DNA of 38,279 nucleotides, taken from positions 1 through 38,279 of the forward strand of contig CAMDGN010000006.1 of the NCBI GenBank assembly GCA_945897985.1, given 5' to 3'. The DNA comes from a candidate division WWE3 bacterium. GTDB lineage: Bacteria; Patescibacteriota; WWE3; UBA101185; UBA10185. Position numbers and translations under genes: made by a program. The notes beneath the pieces are model-generated. The model was not told where the DNA came from. It searched no databases and worked only from the letters and a program-made list of their open reading frames with translations. Of this stretch, positions 24,318 through 32,005 are shown piece after piece (positions within the stretch are counted from its first letter, which is position 1; every line of letters starts with the position of its first letter).

Positions 24318-24964
24318 ATAACTTACCAAAAGTAGACTTCTCTAAACTATTAAATGATTTGATTATCCCTATTATTTCTGTGACTATCACACTGATTCTC
24401 TACTTTATTTTTATTGGGCCCTATCTTACTTTAAATTCGACTTTTAAAAAGGATAAGATTGATTTTGAAGCTATGATTACAGGCATGGAAGCTAAAAAAA
24501 AGATTCTATCTGACACACGATCTAACCTAGAAACTTTAAAGAAATATGAATCTAGACTTACCTCTCTTGTTCCAACCGACGCTAATGCTTCTGACTTGGT
24601 TGGTGTTTTAGATACTCTTTCTCGAGTAAATAACTTTTCGGTTGTTGAAGAGAATAAAAATGTTGTTTCGCCAGAAAACGCTAAAAAGAAGATTAGTGAG
24701 GTTAGATTTAACGGAAAAACTGCCGGCATGCTCTCCGCAGTAAATTTTATTTCTGAAGTAACCTACTTCCCTACTAAAGTATTCAATATAACAAAACTTG
24801 AGATAACCAATAATTATGATGATAAATTTACTAGAGTTTCATTTAATGCAATTTCAAACTATAACCCTGATAAAGCTGTAATAAATATTGAAGCTAGCGT
24901 GACTGACTATTTAAATAACAAATCTTTTGTAGATGAAATGGAAGCGTTGATTTCCAAAAATTAA
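24314..24964 (+). CDS. pilO: Type IV pilus assembly protein PilO
   Basis: A bitopic partner of PilN. It shows a short N terminus, one membrane segment (about residues 16-37), a coiled coil of about 50 residues (ITGMEAKKKILSDTRSNLE) and a C-terminal alpha/beta domain. The family is poorly conserved in sequence; the assignment rests on position after pilN, size (216 residues) and topology. The stop codon abuts the stop of the convergent trmD gene with no bases between, so no pilP follows. Confidence 0.85.
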   Translation: MNNLPKVDFSKLLNDLIIPIISVTITLILYFIFIGPYLTLNSTFKKDKIDFEAMITGMEAKKKILSDTRSNLETLKKYESRLTSLVPTDANASDLVGVLDTLSRVNNFSVVEENKNVVSPENAKKKISEVRFNGKTAGMLSAVNFISEVTYFPTKVFNITKLEITNNYDDKFTRVSFNAISNYNPDKAVINIEASVTDYLNNKSFVDEMEALISKN

Positions 24965-25600
24965 TTAAAATTTTCTCGAGTTTTGTTTTTTCCAGTTTTC
25001 AATTTCTTTGTGGTTTCCCGAAATTAAAACATCTGGAACTTTCCACCCTTTAAATTCTTCAGGCCTAGTATATTGTGGGTGCTCTAAAGTATCTTCCGAA
25101 AAAGATTCTTTTTGAGTTACTTCTTCCTCTAATATTCCTGGTAGTAATCTAACGATACTTTCAAGAATGGTTATAGCTGGGGCTTCCCCACCGGCACAAA
25201 CAAAATTTCCGATTGAAATTTCTTTAGTGGCTAGATTGTCGATAATTCTTTGATCGATACCCTCATACCTCCCGCAAATAAATGTTAATGATTTCTTTTC
25301 ACTTAATTCTTGAGCTAATGACTGTTTAAAGGTCTCTCCCTTTGGAGTTAAAGCAATAACCTCTTCCCTATTTGAAATAGATTCTAGAGCTTTATATAGA
25401 GGCTCAGGCCTAAGTATCATACCGGTTCCCCCACCATAAGGTTTATCGTCGACAGTCCCTCTTTCATCAAGAGCAAAATCCTTTAGGTTTATAATATTTA
25501 ATTTTATAAGATTATTTTTGATAGCTCTATTAAAAGGTAAAACGTTTTTAAATTCTTCAAATAATTTTGGAAATAAGGTGATTATATTAATTTCAAGCAT
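24965..25600 (-). CDS. trmD: tRNA (guanine37-N1)-methyltransferase TrmD
   Basis: A SPOUT-family enzyme that adds N1-methyl to G37 next to the anticodon and guards the reading frame. The trefoil-knot motifs are in order: PYGGGTGMILRPEP, ALTPKGETF, FICGRYEGIDQR, EISIGNFVCAGGEAPAI and HPQYTRPEEFKGWKVPDVL. At 211 residues it is shorter than E. coli TrmD (255). It is the last gene of the rpmF operon, 14 nt after rpsP; rimM and rplS, which usually lie nearby, are absent here. Confidence 0.97.
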   Translation of the reverse strand: MLEINIITLFPKLFEEFKNVLPFNRAIKNNLIKLNIINLKDFALDERGTVDDKPYGGGTGMILRPEPLYKALESISNREEVIALTPKGETFKQSLAQELSEKKSLTFICGRYEGIDQRIIDNLATKEISIGNFVCAGGEAPAITILESIVRLLPGILEEEVTQKESFSEDTLEHPQYTRPEEFKGWKVPDVLISGNHKEIENWKKQNSRKF

Positions 25601-25614
25601 TTGATTTAAGAGTA

Positions 25615-25935
25615 TTACTCTTGAGCGGCAGCAGCTTCTGCTTGTTTTTTAGCCTTGGCAGCAGCTTTTTTTTCAGCCTTTGGGTTATAAGGTTTGAATG
25701 TGTATTTATCTTCTAAAATATCAGTAACTGCTTGGGAGATCATAGCTCCTTTTTTCTTCCATTCAGCTACTTTTTCTTTTTCGATGTTTACTGAATAAGG
25801 TTTAACGTTTGGATTAAAAGTACCTAGAATCTCAAGATACTCACCAGTTCTTTTAGATCTGGTTGGAACAGCTACTACTTTATATGTAGGTGCGTATTTT
25901 TTTCCGATTTTAGCTAGCCTGATACTTACTGACAT
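25615..25935 (-). CDS. rpsP: 30S ribosomal protein S16
   Basis: A small-subunit assembly protein. The N terminus SVSIRLAKIGKKYAPTYKVV and the RTGEYLEILGTFNP segment match S16; the Lys/Ala-rich tail (about residues 84-106) is a common extension. It lies 19 nt after rnc and 14 nt before trmD, the widespread rpsP-trmD pairing. A strong promoter-like sequence within the end of rnc lies in leaderless register with the ATG, and no Shine-Dalgarno is present. Confidence 0.97.
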   Translation of the reverse strand: MSVSIRLAKIGKKYAPTYKVVAVPTRSKRTGEYLEILGTFNPNVKPYSVNIEKEKVAEWKKKGAMISQAVTDILEDKYTFKPYNPKAEKKAAAKAKKQAEAAAAQE

Positions 25936-25942
25936 AGTGGCA

Positions 25943-25971
25943 ATATTACCAAATTTATCTCAATTTGTCTA
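25943..25971 (-). promoter_or_regulatory. Leaderless-type internal promoter of rpsP
   Basis: On the minus strand, TAGACA (25966-25971), a spacer of exactly 17 nt, and TAATAT (25943-25948) are followed by 7 nt and the rpsP ATG. It overlaps the last codons of rnc. This is one of the best -35/-10 pairs in the window. Confidence 0.6.
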
Positions 25972-26641
25972 ATCCTTTTGCAGCAGCATCTTGTTCGGCT
26001 TTTTGCTTTGAGGTTCCCAAGCCCTCACTAAATAGCTCCCCGTTCACATAAACCCCTACTTTGAAGTTCTTTTCGTGTTCAGAGCCCCAAGATTCGATAA
26101 TTTTATAGTTTGGAGTGGTTTTCTTGACTTCTTGGATTTTTTCTTGAAATTTAGTCTTAGCGTCTTTGTATGTATTCTTTTCAACATTCTCCTCTATTTT
26201 GTAGAATAGGCTGTCAATTAGAAATTTTTCACAGGCCTCCACACCCTTTTCTAAGTAAAGTGCTCCTAAAAATGATTCATATGTGTTCGCTAGGAGGTAT
26301 TCTCTTTCCCTGCCTCCGGTTGCTTCCTCCCCTTTTGAAAGTAAGAGATGCTTTCCAAATCCTAGTTTTCCAGCTTCTTTAGCAAGTGAAGAAGTTTTAA
26401 CAATTGATGCCCTAAGGTTGGTTAGATCACCTTCAGGTAACTCTGTGAATTTAGAATAAAGGTGTTTACTTGAGAGAAATTGTAGAACTGCATCCCCTAA
26501 AAACTCTAGTCTTTCGTTTGAAGGCAGAGTGTAAGCTGGGTGCTCATTAAGGTACGATCTGTGTGTAAAGGCTGTTTGAAACAGATCAACATCTGTTAAA
26601 TCGAAATTTAATTCTTCATTTAAATTTTCAAGCAAAGTCAT
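25955..26641 (-). CDS. rnc: Ribonuclease III
   Basis: Cleaves double-stranded RNA, for example in rRNA precursor processing. The catalytic domain has the signature NERLEFLGDAVL, the second metal site in NTYESFLGALYLE, and FTHRSYLNEH at the N terminus; a C-terminal dsRNA-binding domain covers about the last 70 residues and ends in TSKQKAEQDAAAKGL. At 228 residues it is normal. I use the ATG at 26641, which leaves a 4-nt gap after acpP; a TTG 12 nt earlier would overlap acpP. The acpP-rnc neighbourhood is widespread in bacteria. Confidence 0.97.
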   Translation of the reverse strand: MTLLENLNEELNFDLTDVDLFQTAFTHRSYLNEHPAYTLPSNERLEFLGDAVLQFLSSKHLYSKFTELPEGDLTNLRASIVKTSSLAKEAGKLGFGKHLLLSKGEEATGGREREYLLANTYESFLGALYLEKGVEACEKFLIDSLFYKIEENVEKNTYKDAKTKFQEKIQEVKKTTPNYKIIESWGSEHEKNFKVGVYVNGELFSEGLGTSKQKAEQDAAAKGLDKLR

Positions 26642-26645
26642 TTTA

Positions 26646-26921
26646 TCAGTCAAATTTTAAAGCTTCGTAGATATAGCCAACTAGTTCTTGAACTGTAAGT
26701 TCTTCTAGTTCCTCTTCAATGCTTTCAATAAGATCCTCGTATTCAAATTTATATTTATCTGAAACGTCTAATAAGAAGTCTTGAACTTCTAGAGTTCCTA
26801 GGTTTAAGTCATCGCCTAGAATAGCGTTGTTTGATAGTTCGTCCTCTTCAACTCCGTACTTGTCGACTAATATTTTAACAATATCATTATATACATCTTC
26901 TTTTGTAATTCTTTCTTTCAT
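26646..26921 (-). CDS. acpP: Acyl carrier protein homologue without the phosphopantetheine serine
   Basis: A 91-residue acidic four-helix protein of the ACP fold, placed directly before rnc as acpP often is. Helix 2 normally starts with Asp-Ser-Leu, where the Ser carries 4'-phosphopantetheine. Here the matching segment is DDLNLGTLEVQDFLLDVS: the Ser is Thr and the preceding Asp is Gly. Thr is a poor acceptor, so this protein may not carry acyl groups. No fatty-acid synthesis gene is in the window. It may have a structural or partner-binding role. AAGGAAAGG is a good Shine-Dalgarno before the ATG. The fold call is fair to good; the activity is doubtful. Confidence 0.75.
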   Translation of the reverse strand: MKERITKEDVYNDIVKILVDKYGVEEDELSNNAILGDDLNLGTLEVQDFLLDVSDKYKFEYEDLIESIEEELEELTVQELVGYIYEALKFD

Positions 26922-26933
26922 AATTTCCTTTCC

Positions 26934-27341
26934 TTAGGATATCACCGATCCTAAAACTCCATGAATGAATTTACTTGAGTTATCATTTCCGAATTCTTTG
27001 GCTAATTCGACAGCCTCGTCAATGATAATTGAGGGCTCGTTGGTCTTATCAATTAACAATTCAAAAATAGCAATTCTTAGAATAATTAAATCTATCTTTG
27101 AAATGTTCTTGATAGGCCAATCTTTGGCGTGAGCAGATATTTGTTCATCAAGCTCTTCTACACTTTCTTTAACACCATTATAAAGTTTATAGTATAAATC
27201 ACTATCGTAATCTATATTGCTTACTTCTTCTTTGTATAAAATTGTGGAATAAATTTCTTCTTCTTCTGCAAACATGAAACAAAACAGGTTTGTTAAGGCA
27301 AGGACTCGGGCATTATGTCTATTGTCTTGTCGGTTTATCAT
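26934..27341 (-). CDS. nusB: Transcription antitermination factor NusB
   Basis: Binds boxA RNA with S10 and supports rRNA transcription. The N terminus NRQDNRHNARVLALTNLF has the Arg-rich start of the family, and the C-terminal half (ISKIDLIILRIAIFELL, IIIDEAVELAKEFG, SSKFIHGVLGSV) is highly typical. I use the ATG at 27341, which gives 135 residues and leaves 16 nt after rpmF; a start at 27377 would overlap rpmF and add twelve unrelated residues. It is the second gene of the rpmF operon. Confidence 0.95.
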   Translation of the reverse strand: MINRQDNRHNARVLALTNLFCFMFAEEEEIYSTILYKEEVSNIDYDSDLYYKLYNGVKESVEELDEQISAHAKDWPIKNISKIDLIILRIAIFELLIDKTNEPSIIIDEAVELAKEFGNDNSSKFIHGVLGSVIS

Positions 27342-27357
27342 TATAGAAGTGGTATTT

Positions 27358-27507
27358 TTACTTACCGCATTCAGCACAGATTCTGTGAGGAAGCTTTAAA
27401 GCGCCACACAGTTTACACTTAATAGAGTTAACTATTTTTGCAAAATAGTGAGCGTTTCTTTTTTTCTTAGTTCTTGATTTACTATGTCGTCTTTTTGGTA
27501 CTGCCAT
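27358..27507 (-). CDS. rpmF: 50S ribosomal protein L32
   Basis: A 49-residue ribosomal protein. The N terminus MAVPKRRHSKSRTKKKRNAH is diagnostic of L32, and the C-terminal half has two CxxC pairs (CKLC and CAEC) that form a zinc ribbon. AAGGAT precedes the ATG and a consensus promoter lies just upstream, so it heads the operon rpmF-nusB-acpP-rnc-rpsP-trmD. Its stop is 16 nt before nusB. Confidence 0.97.
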   Translation of the reverse strand: MAVPKRRHSKSRTKKKRNAHYFAKIVNSIKCKLCGALKLPHRICAECGK

Positions 27508-27525
27508 AAATTATCCTTTAAGTGA

Positions 27526-27554
27526 AATATACTTAAATTTACCTTATTTGTCAA
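27526..27554 (-). promoter_or_regulatory. Promoter of the rpmF operon
   Basis: On the minus strand, a perfect TTGACA (27549-27554), a 17-nt spacer and TATATT (27526-27531) form the best consensus promoter in the window. The -10 ends 18 nt before the rpmF ATG, giving a leader of about 11 nt that contains AAGGAT. Confidence 0.8.
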
Positions 27555-27556
27555 TG

Positions 27557-28120
27557 TTATTTATCTTTTAATTTTAGAAAAGTGACGATTGTCAGGGAGT
27601 ATTTTCTCTCATCATAGATTTCCAGATTTAGATTTTGAATCAATTCTTTGATATCGTTGCCTCCATGAAAAAATACCACAATTCCCCCCGGGTTTAGAGT
27701 GTCTGAAATAAGTTGTAGTAAGAATTTATGGTGCCGATCTTCGTAATAGGGGTCAAGGAACACAATATCAAAATTTTTATCAGTGTTTCCAGCAAAAGTA
27801 ATCGCTTTAGTGCCGTGCGCCTCGGCCTTAGTGTCGACTTTTAAAGCAAAAGCATTTTCTTTTGTAGCTTCGATGCTTGATCTATTTTCATCTACAAAAT
27901 CAACAAAACGAGCTCCTCTGGAGATACTTTCAAATCCTAAAATTCCACTGCCTGAGAAAAGATCTAAAACTGCTGCATCTTCAATCTTATCCCCGATAAT
28001 CATGAAAATAGCTTGTCTGATCATATCCCTTACAAATCTAAGATCTGGGTTACTTCTGGGTAATTTTAATTTTCGGTTTCTAAGCTCACCGCTTGAAATT
28101 CTAGGAGTATTGTTCAACAT
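27557..28120 (-). CDS. rsmD: 16S rRNA (guanine966-N2)-methyltransferase RsmD
   Basis: An SAM-dependent methyltransferase acting on m2G966 of 16S rRNA. Motif I is VLDLFSGSGILGFE (about residues 50-63), and the N terminus (RISSGELRNRKLKLP and VRDMIRQAIFMII) matches RsmD. The motif IV loop, normally (N/D)PP(Y/F), reads DPYY here: the second Pro is Tyr. At 187 residues it is full length. The gene ends 49 nt before rpmF and starts just downstream of the hairpin that follows the FAS1 gene. TAAAAT lies 9 nt before its ATG. Confidence 0.92.
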   Translation of the reverse strand: MLNNTPRISSGELRNRKLKLPRSNPDLRFVRDMIRQAIFMIIGDKIEDAAVLDLFSGSGILGFESISRGARFVDFVDENRSSIEATKENAFALKVDTKAEAHGTKAITFAGNTDKNFDIVFLDPYYEDRHHKFLLQLISDTLNPGGIVVFFHGGNDIKELIQNLNLEIYDERKYSLTIVTFLKLKDK

Positions 28121-28142
28121 ATATAGGTTATTTTATCATCAA

Positions 28143-28182
28143 ATGGGGGGATTTTGGCTCTAAAAAGCCAAAATCCCCCCAT
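28143..28182 (-). terminator. 17-bp perfect hairpin after the FAS1 gene
   Basis: The arms 28143-28159 and 28166-28182 pair without mismatch (six G-C pairs, then ATTTTGGCT/AGCCAAAAT) around a 6-nt loop. It starts about 20 nt after the FAS1 stop and only a short T-run follows on the minus strand. It is the longest perfect hairpin in the window and probably ends or stabilises the FAS1 mRNA. Confidence 0.75.
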
Positions 28183-28202
28183 ATCTTATGAAATTTTACC
28201 TA

Positions 28203-28601
28203 TTATGGAAGTAAAACTGTGTCGATAACGTGAATTACCCCGTTTGAACATTCAATATCTGGAGTAATAACGTGTGACTGGTTAATCATAACCCCGTTAG
28301 TAGTATCAACTTTAAGCATTCCTCCTTCTAGTGAAGGTGCTTCAGTCATTCCTGAAACATCGGATGCCATAACTTTACCTGATACAACATGGTAAGTTAA
28401 AATCTTAGTTAATTTTTCTTTGTCTGCTAAAAGTCCTTCAACAGTTCCTTCTGGTAGTTTGGCGAAAGCCTCATCTGTAGGCGCAAATACTGTGAATGGT
28501 CCAGCACCGTTTAAGGTTTCAACCAATCCTGCAGCTTGAACTGCTGCTACTAAAGTTTTAAAGTTTCCTGCATTTACTGCGGTTTCAACAATAGTGTTCA
28601 T
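28203..28601 (-). CDS. FAS1 (fasciclin) domain protein without signal peptide
   Basis: A single FAS1 domain spans nearly the whole 132 residues. H1/H2-like motifs are present: [15 protein letters not shown] at about 37-51, LTYHVVSGK in the YH region, and the C-terminal [16 protein letters not shown]1 domains usually mediate adhesion and are exported; here the N terminus [18 protein letters not shown] has no signal peptide or membrane segment. GAAAGGAGT at 28610-28618 is a strong Shine-Dalgarno and a long hairpin follows. Its G+C seems higher than its neighbours by eye. It may be a cytoplasmic protein, a protein exported by another route, or a recent arrival by transfer. The domain call is secure. 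Confidence 0.95.
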   Translation of the reverse strand: MNTIVETAVNAGNFKTLVAAVQAAGLVETLNGAGPFTVFAPTDEAFAKLPEGTVEGLLADKEKLTKILTYHVVSGKVMASDVSGMTEAPSLEGGMLKVDTTNGVMINQSHVITPDIECSNGVIHVIDTVLLP

Positions 28602-28609
28602 ATATAAAT

Positions 28610-28630
28610 ACTCCTTTCATGAAAAATATA
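28610..28630 (-). promoter_or_regulatory. -10 box and strong ribosome-binding site of the FAS1 gene
   Basis: TATATT (28625-28630, minus strand) precedes GAAAGGAGT (28610-28618), which lies 8 nt before the ATG. No -35 box is convincing. The rest of the 69-nt gap to recG holds nothing I can name. Confidence 0.45.
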
Positions 28631-28670
28631 CTAAATTTATAATTGCATATTTCTTCCTTGATAGGTAGGT

Positions 28671-30686
28671 TTAATTGTTCCAGATATTTTCGCTTGAACT
28701 GGACTTGTATAAAGCCCTTAGTTTTGGGTATTTGTCTAATTTTGGAAGTAAATTCGAAGCTTCTATTTTGGCTTTTTCTAAAATGTATAAATTGGTCAAA
28801 TCAGCAAATTTGAAATTTTTAAACCCTGACTGCATTCTTCCAGTTACGTCTCCTTCTCCCCTGATTTTCAGGTCAATCTCAGCTAATTCAAGTCCGTTTG
28901 AATATTTTTCCAAATTTTTAAGCCTTTCCATAGAATTTTTATTGCCAGTTGAGGGACTAACTACACAAAAACCTTCTTTAGATCCCCTTCCTACTCTACC
29001 TCTAAGTTGATGAAGTGAGGCTAGTCCGTATCTTTCAGCTGACTCAATCACAATAATTGTGGCGTCTGGTATATCCACACCCACTTCAATTACAGGTGTA
29101 GAAACAAGAATTTGAATTTCACCGCTTCGAAATTTTCTAATAATCTCTTCTTTTTCAATTGGTTTTAATTTGCCATGAAGTAAACCAACTTTTTTATCTT
29201 TAAAAATTCCAGTTGATAGTATCCCAAACTCCTTTATAGCTGATTTTACTTGGGAAAACTCTTCTGCCTCTGATTCATTAATAAAAGGACAGACTATAAA
29301 AGTGGGTTCGTTTTTTTCCAGAATCCATTTGTACATATCGTCACGCTTGTTTGGGTAGATAACATAAGTGGTGATTTTTTTATCTTTATTTGGAGGGGCT
29401 TCAAGGACTGATATTTCTAGGTCCCCGTATAATGTCAGGGCAAAAGTTCTAGGAATGGGTGTTGCAGTCATAGTCAGTAGGTTGGGAACAACTTTTTGAT
29501 TATAGATGTTTAGAATTTTTGATCTTTGCTCTACTCCAAACCTGTGTTGTTCATCAACAATTACTAAGGCTACATCTTTTACATCTTGAAAATCAAATAA
29601 AATAGCGTGGGTTCCAATACAGATATCAAAATCAGTTTCAGCTAATTTTATTTTTGAACCCCCTACTTTTAATATTATTTGAGTACCATGAGGCTCAAGA
29701 TATTTTTTGAAACTTTCGAAGTGCTGTCTGGCTAAAATTTCGGTTGGGGCTAAGTATAAAACTTTATAACCGTTTAAAACTGTAAGTTGTGAAGCCATAA
29801 CCGCCACCATAGTTTTTCCAGTTCCCACATCTCCCTCTAAAAGTCGGTTCATGGGGGTTGATTTGACTAAATCTTTCGAGATTTCGCTAACTGATTTCTC
29901 CTGCGTTTGGGTTAATTTAAAAGGAAGGGAGTTTCTGACTTCGGTTAATTCTTTAGAAAAATCCCTTATTTCATGCGCTGTAAGTTTTTGAGCCCACTTA
30001 TCTTTTCTTTCCTCGACCTTTAAAAGTTCTAAAAGAAGTTCATCAAATTGCAGTCTTTCGATTAGTTTTTCACTATCTTGCCCCGGCTTTGGAAAATGAA
30101 GGTGATAAAGAGTGTCTCTTAGCTCTTGAAACTGATATTTATTTATAATTTCAAGCGGTAGATGCTCTTCAATCTCTGAGTTTTCAAAGGCAAACTTAAT
30201 CTTATCTCTTAAAAACTTTGAGTTTACTCCCTCTGTTTCTGGATATACCCCTAAAATTTCTCCATCATTTTTTGGCTCATCCTCAATTTTTTTAATCGCT
30301 GGTGCAGTTAGTGAAAGTTTACTTCCGCTTGGTTTAACGACTCCTGTTAGTTGATAGTTCTCCCCTACTTCTAATGACTTAACTAAGTAGTGCATGTTAA
30401 ACCATACTAAATCGAGTTTCCCCGTTTCATCTTTAAGAACTCCTTTGGTTAATCTTTTTCTATTTCTAGTAAAAACATTATCCACAGAAAGTAGCATTCC
30501 GTTTACCGTCACACTCTCATTGGGCTGCAATTCTTTTATTTTTTTTAAATTTGAGTAATCTTCATACCGAGAAGGTATATGAAAAAGCAGGTCTTTAACG
30601 GTATTTATTCCTAGTTTTGATAGAAAGAATTCATATTTAGGGCCTATTTTAGGTATTTTAGAAACTTTGCTAAGTAAATCAAGCAT
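28671..30686 (-). CDS. recG: ATP-dependent DNA helicase RecG
   Basis: A branch-migration helicase that remodels stalled forks and recombination intermediates. The N-terminal wedge domain (HIPSRYEDYS, then an OB fold) precedes helicase motifs: Walker A in LEGDVGTGKTMVA (about residue 285), LYLAPTEILARQH, motif II VIVDEQHRFGVEQR (about 380), TMTATPIPRT, VSTPVIEVGVDIPDA and QLRGRVGRG. The end (LKIRGEGDVTGRMQSG) matches RecG. At 671 residues it is close to the usual 680-700. Its ATG overlaps the stop of the 39-residue membrane ORF by one base (TAATG), so recG translation probably depends on that ORF. Confidence 0.97.
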   Translation of the reverse strand: MLDLLSKVSKIPKIGPKYEFFLSKLGINTVKDLLFHIPSRYEDYSNLKKIKELQPNESVTVNGMLLSVDNVFTRNRKRLTKGVLKDETGKLDLVWFNMHYLVKSLEVGENYQLTGVVKPSGSKLSLTAPAIKKIEDEPKNDGEILGVYPETEGVNSKFLRDKIKFAFENSEIEEHLPLEIINKYQFQELRDTLYHLHFPKPGQDSEKLIERLQFDELLLELLKVEERKDKWAQKLTAHEIRDFSKELTEVRNSLPFKLTQTQEKSVSEISKDLVKSTPMNRLLEGDVGTGKTMVAVMASQLTVLNGYKVLYLAPTEILARQHFESFKKYLEPHGTQIILKVGGSKIKLAETDFDICIGTHAILFDFQDVKDVALVIVDEQHRFGVEQRSKILNIYNQKVVPNLLTMTATPIPRTFALTLYGDLEISVLEAPPNKDKKITTYVIYPNKRDDMYKWILEKNEPTFIVCPFINESEAEEFSQVKSAIKEFGILSTGIFKDKKVGLLHGKLKPIEKEEIIRKFRSGEIQILVSTPVIEVGVDIPDATIIVIESAERYGLASLHQLRGRVGRGSKEGFCVVSPSTGNKNSMERLKNLEKYSNGLELAEIDLKIRGEGDVTGRMQSGFKNFKFADLTNLYILEKAKIEASNLLPKLDKYPKLRALYKSSSSENIWNN

Positions 30687-30805
30687 TATTGAAAGAACAG
30701 TGAGATATATGGTAAAAATGACCCAAGTAAAAAGAAAATAGTTATGGCAATAATTATTATTTTATTTCTAAATTCTCGATTTCTAAATTTCTTAAAAAAT
30801 TTCAT
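30686..30805 (-). CDS. 39-residue single-span membrane protein between tyrS and recG
   Basis: A small ORF that length cut-offs would miss. It starts directly after the tyrS stop (TAA then ATG, no gap) and its own stop overlaps the recG start (TAATG), so it fills the 119 nt between the two genes exactly. The product has a very basic amphipathic start (MKFFKKFRNREFRNK) and one hydrophobic segment (about 16-38) with LLGSFLP. By the positive-inside rule the N terminus would be cytoplasmic. I recognise no family. Exact coupling at both ends makes translation likely, but no Shine-Dalgarno is visible. Confidence 0.62.
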   Translation of the reverse strand: MKFFKKFRNREFRNKIIIIAITIFFLLGSFLPYISLFFQ

Positions 30806-31999
30806 TTAAATAATCCTTAGATAAATTTTCTTACCGAATTTTACACTATCGCCTTTTTTAATCATAAAGTTTAAATCATTAGTTTTTTGGGAGTTAACTT
30901 CCAATCCGTTTTGCTCAATTACTTTTTTAATTTCAGAACTAGAGACATCTGTAAGATTTTCTTTTAAGAAATCTAGAATTCTAATTGAATCCCCAGCAAT
31001 ACTAATATCTAAAACTTGGTTTTCGGAAAAGTTTTTATTTTGAACAGTATGCTCGAATTCAGTTTGGCATTGATTTGCTTCTTCTTCAGAATAATTTTCT
31101 GTTACTAAAGTGAAAGCTAGTAATTTTTTGTAAACCATTGGGTTGGCGTTATTTTTAGTAAGGTCTGTTTCAATTATTGAGATTTCTTCAAGTCCTAGGT
31201 TTGAGAGAGCCACAAAGCATTTAACGATAACATCATCCCCAAGAGTCATAACACCTGAATAAAGATCGTAAGGATTACCACTAGCAAAAAAGATTGCATT
31301 TCCTTCTGATTTTCCAATCTTCTTTCCTTTTGAATCGGTCAGCATTGGAACTGTAATCACAAATTTATCTTTGTTTTTCATTTTTTTAAGAAGATCTCTT
31401 CCTATCATCATGTTAAACATTTGGTCGGTTCCACCTATCTCGGCATCAACATCCATGGCTACACTGTCAAATCCCTGCATTAAAGGGTAAAAGAACTCAT
31501 GAAGATAGATGGGTTGATTCTTTCTAATTCTTTCTTGGAACATATCTCTTTCTATTAATTGTTCGTGGGTTAAATTTGAGGCTATTTTTATAACTTCTTC
31601 AAAATTAAGTTTTGACAACCAGTCATAGTTATTTAGAATTTTAGCTGGATTTGGTCCGTCAAATTTTAAAATTTTTGAAACTTGTTTTTGAATACTTTGG
31701 GCATTTTTTGAAACTTCTTCTACTGTTAATTGTTTTCTAACATTTAATTTATCAGGATCCCCAATTGTTGCAGTCATGCCTCCCATTAGAACAATAACTT
31801 CAAAACCTGCTTCTTGCAAATGTTGCAGTTTCTTTAAAACTGCTAGGTGCCCGATATGAAGCTCTGGAGCTGTAGGATCGATTCCATGATAGATTCTTAG
31901 TTTTTGACCAGATTTTATTTTTGAAATGAGGAAGTCTTTTGAAGGTAGAACCTCAGCGATATTCCTAAATAATACTTCTTCTAATTTTAAATCATCCAT
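30806..31999 (-). CDS. tyrS: Tyrosyl-tRNA synthetase
   Basis: A class I aminoacyl-tRNA synthetase that charges tRNA-Tyr. The HIGH motif is HIGH at residues 48-51 (ELHIGHLAVLKKL), the KMSKS loop reads KIGKS, and the active-site segment GGTDQMFNMMIGRDLL is typical of TyrRS. A C-terminal S4-like RNA-binding domain follows (about residue 330 onward, ending SVKFGKKIYLRII). At 397 residues it is the long bacterial form. It is divergent from the PBP gene; TAAAAT ends 6 nt before the ATG without a Shine-Dalgarno. Confidence 0.96.
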   Translation of the reverse strand: MDDLKLEEVLFRNIAEVLPSKDFLISKIKSGQKLRIYHGIDPTAPELHIGHLAVLKKLQHLQEAGFEVIVLMGGMTATIGDPDKLNVRKQLTVEEVSKNAQSIQKQVSKILKFDGPNPAKILNNYDWLSKLNFEEVIKIASNLTHEQLIERDMFQERIRKNQPIYLHEFFYPLMQGFDSVAMDVDAEIGGTDQMFNMMIGRDLLKKMKNKDKFVITVPMLTDSKGKKIGKSEGNAIFFASGNPYDLYSGVMTLGDDVIVKCFVALSNLGLEEISIIETDLTKNNANPMVYKKLLAFTLVTENYSEEEANQCQTEFEHTVQNKNFSENQVLDISIAGDSIRILDFLKENLTDVSSSEIKKVIEQNGLEVNSQKTNDLNFMIKKGDSVKFGKKIYLRII

Positions 32000-32005
32000 T
32001 TTTTA

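Noticed and set aside
27342-27377. Longer NusB starting at 27377
   Set aside because: The extension overlaps the end of rpmF and is unlike the NusB N terminus; the ATG at 27341 begins the conserved region.
27783-28163. Plus-strand open frame opposite rsmD
   Set aside because: It lies wholly antisense to well-conserved rsmD codons and runs into the hairpin; no ribosome-binding site is seen.
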